From Ilumatobacteraceae bacterium (GTDB lineage: Bacteria; Actinomycetota; Acidimicrobiia; Acidimicrobiales; Ilumatobacteraceae): a DNA stretch of 5,229 nucleotides. The stretch is taken from NCBI GenBank assembly GCA_025464045.1, contig JAODBQ010000686.1, positions 1 through 5,229 of the forward strand, written 5' to 3'. Under the pieces are notes generated by a model. That model saw nothing but the letters and a program-made list of their open reading frames with translations. It did not search any database and was not told the DNA's origin. The translations under genes and the position numbers were made by a program. Shown here piece by piece: positions 1-5,229 of the stretch; within the stretch, counting starts at the first letter, position 1, and each line of letters opens with the position of its first letter.

Positions 1-102
1 GGCGTCGTGCACGCTCGCGTGCCCACCGACCTCCTGGTCGGCGAGCATCTGGGCCGGTGAACGCCATGGGCCGGTGACGGTGATCTCCGTGTCGAAGGAC
101 AT
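1..102 (-). CDS. 5'-partial CDS, possible hot-dog/MaoC-like protein
   Basis: This is an open minus-strand frame from an ATG at 102-100 that runs off the left edge, giving 34 residues beginning MSFDTEITVTGPW and ending GGHASVHDA. Seen: 29 of the 33 codons after the start end in G or C, and a TANNNT -10 element (TATGTT) lies exactly 7 bases before the ATG, so the start fits a leaderless mRNA. The pattern GGHxSVHD following a 'GPW..P.QML' stretch reminds me of N-termini of actinobacterial hot-dog fold (MaoC-like acyl-CoA hydratase) proteins. That is recall, not a search result, and the catalytic region is outside the window. It is divergent from fbiC across about 200 bases, with no evident functional link. 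The opposite strand is also open to a TGA at 58-60, so the strand call is probable rather than certain. Confidence 0.55.
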   Translation of the reverse strand, partial: MSFDTEITVTGPWRSPAQMLADQEVGGHASVHDA

Positions 103-109
103 GCGCGGC

Positions 110-115
110 AACATA
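110..115 (-). promoter_or_regulatory. -10 element of a leaderless promoter for the left-edge gene
   Basis: Read on the minus strand the hexamer is TATGTT, matching TANNNT, with 7 bases between it and the ATG at 102. Transcription starting about 7 bases after a -10 would begin at or next to the start codon, giving a leaderless mRNA, which is common in actinobacteria. No convincing -35 is seen in the GC-rich DNA upstream. The same arrangement recurs before the gene at 3135. Confidence 0.4.
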
Positions 116-189
116 CTCCGCTCCCCCGCCGCCGGCGGGTGGCGGGCCGGCGCGGCGCCCAGGGTTGCGCGTCGAGGGTTCATTACCGC

Positions 190-195
190 TACCGT
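190..195 (+). promoter_or_regulatory. weak candidate -10 for fbiC transcription
   Basis: TACCGT fits TANNNT and sits in the least GC-rich part of the fbiC upstream region. A related TACCGC precedes it directly at 184-189. A TTGCGC at 165-170 could be a poor -35 with a 19-base spacer. It would give an mRNA starting near 202 with a leader of about 108 bases before fbiC, spanning the small ORF at 213-296. The match is weak and other starts are possible. Confidence 0.2.
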
Positions 196-212
196 CGTCC
201 CCGCACGGCTGC

Positions 213-296
213 GTGGGCTTCGTCGGTGTCGTTCTTGGCATCACCGGGTGGCTCGTCGTGCTCTGGCACAACTCAACCATTCCGAACGTCATCTGA
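213..296 (+). CDS. possible 27-aa hydrophobic small protein or leader peptide before fbiC
   Basis: A GTG codon opens a 27-codon frame ending in TGA at 294-296. The peptide is MGFVGVVLGITGWLVVLW followed by a short polar tail HNSTIPNVI. Residues 2-18 are almost wholly hydrophobic and could form one membrane helix. 22 of 27 codons end in G or C. Codons upstream of the GTG in this frame include rare TTA and CTA, so coding, if real, starts near 213. No Shine-Dalgarno lies before the GTG. The stop is one base before the GGAGG of fbiC, so ribosomes ending here would be placed next to the fbiC start, which suits a coupling or leader role. I recognise no family, and chance is a real alternative at this length. 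Confidence 0.3.
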   Translation: MGFVGVVLGITGWLVVLWHNSTIPNVI

Positions 297-297
297 C

Positions 298-303
298 GGA
301 GGT
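298..303 (+). promoter_or_regulatory. strong Shine-Dalgarno of fbiC
   Basis: GGAGGT is a near-perfect anti-16S match, and 7 bases separate GGAGG from the ATG at 310. It decides the fbiC start: the same frame is open from an ATG at 139, but that codon has no ribosome binding site and the extra 57 residues do not look like FbiC. Confidence 0.85.
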
Positions 304-309
304 TCTGCC

Positions 310-2712
<2,403 letters not shown>

Positions 2713-2747
2713 CGCGCGGTCGGTGGCGGTGGTGGCGCTCGGCGCGA

Positions 2748-3002
2748 CTAGCGGCGCAGGCCGTTGGCCTGGACGATCTGGCGGTAACGCTCGACGTTGA
2801 TGCCGCGCACGTAGTCGAGCATCCGGCGGCGACGGCCGACGAGCATCAACAGGCCGCGACGGCTGTGGTGGTCCTTCTTGTGCATCTTCAGGTGCTCGGT
2901 GAGCATGTTGATGCGCGAGGTGAGCAGTGCGATCTGCACCTCGGGGGAACCCGTGTCGGTCCCGTGGGTGCGGTGCGCGTCGATGACGTCTTGCTTGGGC
3001 AT
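2748..3002 (-). CDS. rpsO: 30S ribosomal protein S15
   Basis: S15 is a primary binding protein of 16S rRNA that binds the central-domain three-way junction early and nucleates the 30S platform. Seen: 84 residues with the S15 signature DTGSPEVQIALLT at 16-28, the RNA-binding stretch HKKDHHSRRGLLMLVGRRRR at about 41-60, and the typical ending VERYRQIVQANGLRR. The family is usually about 89 residues; this copy is short only at the N-terminus. The ATG at 3002-3000 is supported by GGAAGG six bases upstream on the minus strand. It is divergent from the mutase-VOC gene and convergent with fbiC. Within the window it stands alone, without the pnp or truB-ribF neighbours found in many bacteria. The leader can fold over the ribosome binding site, which suits feedback by S15 itself. 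Confidence 0.98.
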   Translation of the reverse strand: MPKQDVIDAHRTHGTDTGSPEVQIALLTSRINMLTEHLKMHKKDHHSRRGLLMLVGRRRRMLDYVRGINVERYRQIVQANGLRR

Positions 3003-3078
3003 TGCGTGCCTTCCGGTTCGGAGGTCGCCGCTCCTGGAGGGGAGCTGGCATCGCACCGGAGGGTTGGCCCCGGTGGAC
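3003..3078 (-). promoter_or_regulatory. structured rpsO leader, candidate S15 autoregulatory element
   Basis: On the minus strand the leader shows three hairpins. CACCGG/CCGGTG pairs 3070-3075 with 3054-3059. GCTCC/GGAGC pairs 3041-3045 with 3030-3034. CCTCCG pairs with CGGAAGG (one bulged A) within 3009-3024, burying the GGAAGG Shine-Dalgarno at 3014-3009. The downstream ACCGGA (3017-3012) can instead pair with UCCGGU (3060-3055) in the first hairpin, extendable by two pairs across a bulged A. The two folds exclude each other and both involve the ribosome binding site. Known S15 leaders in several phyla use such folds to mimic the rRNA site. That this one binds S15 is an inference. Confidence 0.4.
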
Positions 3079-3084
3079 CCGGGC

Positions 3085-3090
3085 ATGATA
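3085..3090 (-). promoter_or_regulatory. candidate -10 of the rpsO promoter
   Basis: On the minus strand the hexamer is TATCAT, one base from TATAAT and an AT-rich island in GC-rich DNA. It predicts a start near 3078 and a leader of about 76 bases. No clear -35 is present at normal spacing. It lies back to back with the plus-strand -10 at 3122-3127. Confidence 0.45.
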
Positions 3091-3121
3091 TCGCCTACGG
3101 GCGTCGCGCGATCCGAGCGGG

Positions 3122-3127
3122 TACGTT
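3122..3127 (+). promoter_or_regulatory. -10 element of a leaderless promoter for the mutase-VOC gene
   Basis: TACGTT fits TANNNT and is separated from the ATG at 3135 by 7 bases (GCCAAGG), so transcription would begin at or beside the start codon. The AAGG touches the ATG and is too close to serve as a Shine-Dalgarno. No clear -35 is visible. The stretch from -10 to ATG matches the equivalent stretch before the left-edge gene at 12 of 16 positions. Confidence 0.45.
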
Positions 3128-3134
3128 GCCAAGG

Positions 3135-3917
3135 ATGGCTGATCTCGACGAGCTGCGTATCCGCATCGACCGACTCGACCAGGCGCTGATCTCGGTGGTC
3201 GCCGAGCGCCTGGCCGTGTGCCGTGAGGTCGCCGCGGTCAAGGAGGGCAGCGACACCCCCGTCATCCAGCCGGCGAGGGTCCGCGACGTGCTGACCACTC
3301 GCCGTCAGCAGTCGATCGAAGCCGGCATCGACCCGGACTTCGCCGAGCAGCTGTTCCGCGTGCTGCTCACCGAGACGCACCGCATCGAGGTCGCCGGGCA
3401 CCGTCCGGACCCGGCTCCGGAGAAGTCGGCGGCCACCGCCGACGCGCGGTCCGGGCTCGACACCGTCGCCAGCCGGGTCGACCACGTGGTGGTCGCGGTG
3501 CACGACATCGACGCGGCGCGGGTGGCGATGGTCGAACGGTTCGGCTTCCGCGAAGTCCCGCTGTCGGGCGGCGATGCACCGGGGGTGATCGCGGTCGCGG
3601 CGGGCGGGGTCACGGTCGTCCTCGTCGCCGCGGACGCCGCGCCGTCGGTGGCGAGCTACATCGCCCGCCACGGCGACGGTGTGCAGCACATCGCCATCGA
3701 GGTGCTCAACGCCGGGTTCGCGAGAGCCTGCCTCGCCCAGGCGGGGGCACCGTTGCTCACCTACGTCGTCGTCGACGGCGACGGGCACGAGCAGTTCTTC
3801 GCCGCCGCCGATCCGACGACCGGCCTGCAGCTCGGGTTCATCTCGCGGGTCGGCCACCGGGTCGGCGTCGGGGCCGCCAACGTCCTCGCCCTGTTCGACG
3901 CGCTCGTCGACGAATGA
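3135..3917 (+). CDS. chorismate mutase (AroQ type) fused to an HPPD-like VOC domain
   Basis: The N-terminal part (residues 1-89) is an all-helical AroQ-type chorismate mutase, the fold that converts chorismate to prephenate for tyrosine and phenylalanine. Seen: LDELRIRIDRLD, VVAERL, AAVK and PVIQPARVRDVL in the expected order. Aligned by eye to the E. coli enzyme, R8, R25, K36 and R48 keep the Arg/Lys set, while D48, E52 and Q88 become Q45, V49 and E85. After a Pro/Ala linker (90-112) comes one VOC domain (114-260) that matches the second half of 4-hydroxyphenylpyruvate dioxygenase: VDHVV with H117, GDGVQHIAIEV with H185, and the tail GFISRVG...NVLALFDAL. The Glu that is the third iron ligand in HPPD aligns with G234. 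The protein has 260 residues and no signal peptide. The ATG is chosen because the mutase domain begins there and a -10 lies 7 bases before it. Its stop overlaps the next start as ATGA. Mutase activity is plausible; the VOC role is unknown. Confidence 0.85.
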   Translation: MADLDELRIRIDRLDQALISVVAERLAVCREVAAVKEGSDTPVIQPARVRDVLTTRRQQSIEAGIDPDFAEQLFRVLLTETHRIEVAGHRPDPAPEKSAATADARSGLDTVASRVDHVVVAVHDIDAARVAMVERFGFREVPLSGGDAPGVIAVAAGGVTVVLVAADAAPSVASYIARHGDGVQHIAIEVLNAGFARACLAQAGAPLLTYVVVDGDGHEQFFAAADPTTGLQLGFISRVGHRVGVGAANVLALFDALVDE

Positions 3918-5140
3918 GGTCGCGGCGGACCACTTCGCGTCGGACCCCGTCGCGCCGGACCGCGTCGCGCCGGCACCGATCGATCGGACTCCTCGTCGCG
4001 TCGGCGGTCGCCGTCCTCGCCGCGTGCACGAGCCAGGCGCCCAGCATCGGCACCGTCGCGCGCACGACGCCGGGTGGAGGATCGTCGTTGGACACGACCC
4101 CGGCCGACATGACCGTTGCCGCCGGCCGGCCGTTCCCGACCGCGCGCTGCGCGGCGAACAAGGCGGCGGGCACGATCACGTTCCTCACCGGCTTCGACTT
4201 CGCCGCGTCGGCGTCGATGGTCGACGTGTTCGTCGCCCACTCCAAGGGCTACTACACCGCACTGTGCCTCGACGTCCAGATCAAGCCGAGCTTCACGGGC
4301 GACAACTACCCGCTGATCGCCGCCGACAACGCCCAGTTCGCCTCGGGCGGCTCGTTCGCCGAACTGGTCGAGTACGCAGGCCGCAACGAGGCGCAGTTCA
4401 AGGCGCTGGCGGTCGAGGGCCGCACGGACATCGACACGCTGATGGTCAAGCCGGGCGAGGCGCGCACGTTGGACGACCTGCGCGGCCAGACCATCGGCGT
4501 CAAGACGGCGTTGCTGCCGGGCGTCAAGGCGATGCTGCTGCAGGAGGGCCTCGTCCAGGACAAGGACTACAAGACCGTGCAGCTCGAGGGCTTCGATCCC
4601 AAGGTGCACATGGCCACGCCGGACATCGTCGGCTTCGACGGCTACACCAGCAACGAGCCGTTGCAGCTGCGCGCCGCCGGCATCGCGTTCGACCAGTTCC
4701 TGCCCGCCGACCACGGCATCCCGGGGAGCTTCGGCGTGATCTACACCAACGCCACGTTCATCCAGGGTCATCCGACCGCGGCGGAGGACTTCATGCGCGC
4801 GACGATGCGCGGCCTGCATGACGCCATCGCCGATCCCGATGCGGCGGCAGCGGAAGCCGTCAAGCTGCTCAACGCCAACGGCAACGCGATGGCGCTGTCG
4901 CCCGACAGCGAGATCGCCCGCTGGCAGTTCGAGTCGAAGCTGGTGTCGGGTTCGGCCACGTCGTCGTTCCCGATCGGTGTGCCCGACCCGGTCCTGCTGG
5001 AGAAGGAGGTCGTCACCTACGGCCAGCTGGGCGTGTTCGGTGGGATCACCCCGGATTACAGCCAGACCGTGGACGCGGTCATGGTCAAGTCGCTGTACGA
5101 CTCGACGAGCACGATCATCTGGCCGGCGCCGACCGGCTGA
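3914..5140 (+). CDS. ABC transporter substrate-binding lipoprotein, NMT1/THI5-like
   Basis: This is probably an exported lipoprotein that captures a small ligand outside the membrane for an ABC importer. Seen: 408 residues; a very basic n-region (1-23), a hydrophobic core IGLLVASAVAVL, then the lipobox L35-A-A-C38, giving a mature lipoprotein anchored at C38. A Thr/Gly/Ser/Pro-rich spacer (39-65) follows, then a periplasmic-binding fold from about 85. VAHSKGYYTALCLDVQIKP and LIAADNAQFASGG match the NMT1/THI5-like pattern (pyvA..kGyy...gLdV, l.aG.aqf), followed by LDDLRGQTIGVK. Members bind pyrimidine thiamine precursors, riboflavin, sulfonates or other small molecules; the ligand cannot be read here. 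C79 and C118 in the mature part could form a disulfide. The start overlaps the preceding stop (ATGA) with no Shine-Dalgarno, so translation is probably coupled. No permease or ATPase gene is adjacent in the window. Confidence 0.85.
   Translation: MRSRRTTSRRTPSRRTASRRHRSIGLLVASAVAVLAACTSQAPSIGTVARTTPGGGSSLDTTPADMTVAAGRPFPTARCAANKAAGTITFLTGFDFAASASMVDVFVAHSKGYYTALCLDVQIKPSFTGDNYPLIAADNAQFASGGSFAELVEYAGRNEAQFKALAVEGRTDIDTLMVKPGEARTLDDLRGQTIGVKTALLPGVKAMLLQEGLVQDKDYKTVQLEGFDPKVHMATPDIVGFDGYTSNEPLQLRAAGIAFDQFLPADHGIPGSFGVIYTNATFIQGHPTAAEDFMRATMRGLHDAIADPDAAAAEAVKLLNANGNAMALSPDSEIARWQFESKLVSGSATSSFPIGVPDPVLLEKEVVTYGQLGVFGGITPDYSQTVDAVMVKSLYDSTSTIIWPAPTG
3917..3976 (+). repeat. four 15-base tandem repeats encoding xSRRT in the signal peptide
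   Basis: Four in-frame 15-base units encode RSRRT, TSRRT, PSRRT and ASRRH (residues 2-21 of the lipoprotein). Positions 2-4 of every unit are Ser-Arg-Arg and three of four end in Thr. Codons are similar (TCG, CGN, CGG, ACC), as expected from duplication of one unit. The result is an unusually long basic n-region before the lipoprotein signal core. Copy number could change by slippage without shifting the frame. Confidence 0.8.
5122..5137 (+). terminator. weak candidate hairpin at the end of the lipoprotein gene
   Basis: GCCGG at 5122-5126 pairs with CCGGC at 5133-5137 around a six-base loop, just before the stop at 5138-5140. No T tract follows. A five-pair GC stem is weak evidence in DNA of this composition. 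Confidence 0.2.
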
Positions 5141-5150
5141 CGCGCCGATC

Positions 5151-5187
5151 AGGTCGCGCCGGTTCGCTCAGGTCGCCCGGGTCGCTC
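5151..5187. repeat. two imperfect 18-19-base direct repeats in the convergent gap
   Basis: AGGTCGCGCCGGTTCGCTC (5151-5169) is followed directly by AGGTCGCCCGGGTCGCTC (5170-5187). They differ by one missing base and one or two substitutions. They fill most of the 45 bases between the lipoprotein stop and the putative minus-strand stop at 5188-5186. No function is evident; simple duplication in noncoding DNA is likely. Confidence 0.5.
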
Positions 5188-5229
5188 AGCGGGCGAGCAC
5201 TGCTCGGGCGTGCTCGATGTCCTGCTTGA
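5186..5229 (-). CDS. 3'-partial CDS, last 13 codons of a minus-strand gene
   Basis: Read from the right edge on the minus strand, 13 codons give KQDIEHARAVLAR, then a TGA at 5188-5186. The composition is helical and soluble, like an ordinary C-terminus, and nearly all codons end in G or C. It would be convergent with the lipoprotein gene, which explains the repeat-filled gap. Too little is present to name a family or be sure it is coding. Confidence 0.4.
   Translation of the reverse strand, partial: KQDIEHARAVLAR

Noticed and set aside
1..60. Plus-strand frame ending in TGA at 58-60 as the C-terminus of an upstream gene
   Set aside because: It also has G/C third positions, but the minus strand offers a start codon, a correctly spaced -10 and a protein-like N-terminus over the same bases. 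Not fully excluded.
129..138. Palindrome CCGCCGGCGG as an operator between divergent genes
   Set aside because: It is a 10-base GC-only palindrome in a GC-saturated stretch; chance is sufficient and no second copy is seen.
139..309. N-terminal extension of fbiC from the ATG at 139
   Set aside because: The 57 added residues are not FbiC-like, have no ribosome binding site, and the perfect GGAGGT lies before the ATG at 310.
3131..3134. AAGG as the Shine-Dalgarno of the mutase-VOC gene
   Set aside because: It touches the ATG with no spacer, which is too close for ribosome positioning; the -10 spacing favours leaderless initiation.
3917..3985. Twin-arginine (Tat) signal in the Arg-Arg-rich lipoprotein N-terminus
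   Set aside because: Several RR pairs exist, but none is followed by the hydrophobic residues of the S/T-RR-x-F-L-K motif; SRRHRS has Arg and Ser there. A Sec lipoprotein signal fits better.

Overview
The window is GC-rich DNA with a strong G/C bias at third codon positions. It carries a single-chain CofG-CofH fusion (FbiC, the FO synthase of the F420 pathway), a hallmark of Actinobacteria. The short ribosomal protein S15 and the form of the CofH half look most like deep-branching actinobacteria such as Acidimicrobiia. That placement is an inference from remembered family patterns; no search was run.

Layout, left to right. (1) 1-102, minus: the first 34 codons of a gene leaving the window, possibly a hot-dog/MaoC-like protein, with a promoter that would give a leaderless mRNA. 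(2) 103-309: a divergent intergenic region with a possible 27-codon hydrophobic small ORF ending just before the strong ribosome binding site of the next gene. (3) 310-2712, plus: fbiC, complete, with both radical-SAM cysteine clusters intact. (4) 2713-2747: a short convergent gap with a GC-only hairpin around the fbiC stop codon. (5) 2748-3002, minus: rpsO (S15), with a structured leader at about 3003-3078 in which the ribosome binding site can pair in two alternative ways. (6) 3135-3917, plus: a two-domain protein, an AroQ-type chorismate mutase followed by one VOC domain resembling the catalytic half of 4-hydroxyphenylpyruvate dioxygenase (HPPD) but without its Glu iron ligand. (7) 3914-5140, plus: a lipoprotein of the NMT1/THI5-like ABC substrate-binding family, overlapping the previous gene by ATGA. 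(8) 5141-5229: a short convergent region with imperfect repeats, then the probable last 13 codons of a minus-strand gene.

FbiC makes FO, the deazaflavin core of F420, from tyrosine and 5-amino-6-ribitylaminouracil. The chorismate mutase domain belongs to the route that supplies tyrosine, but nothing in the sequence ties the two genes together and rpsO lies between them. The least ordinary part is the two-gene unit 3135-5140: a mutase-VOC fusion with altered key residues, apparently translated from a leaderless mRNA and coupled to a substrate-binding lipoprotein with no transporter subunits beside it. No tRNA, rRNA, CRISPR array, insertion sequence or phage gene was seen.
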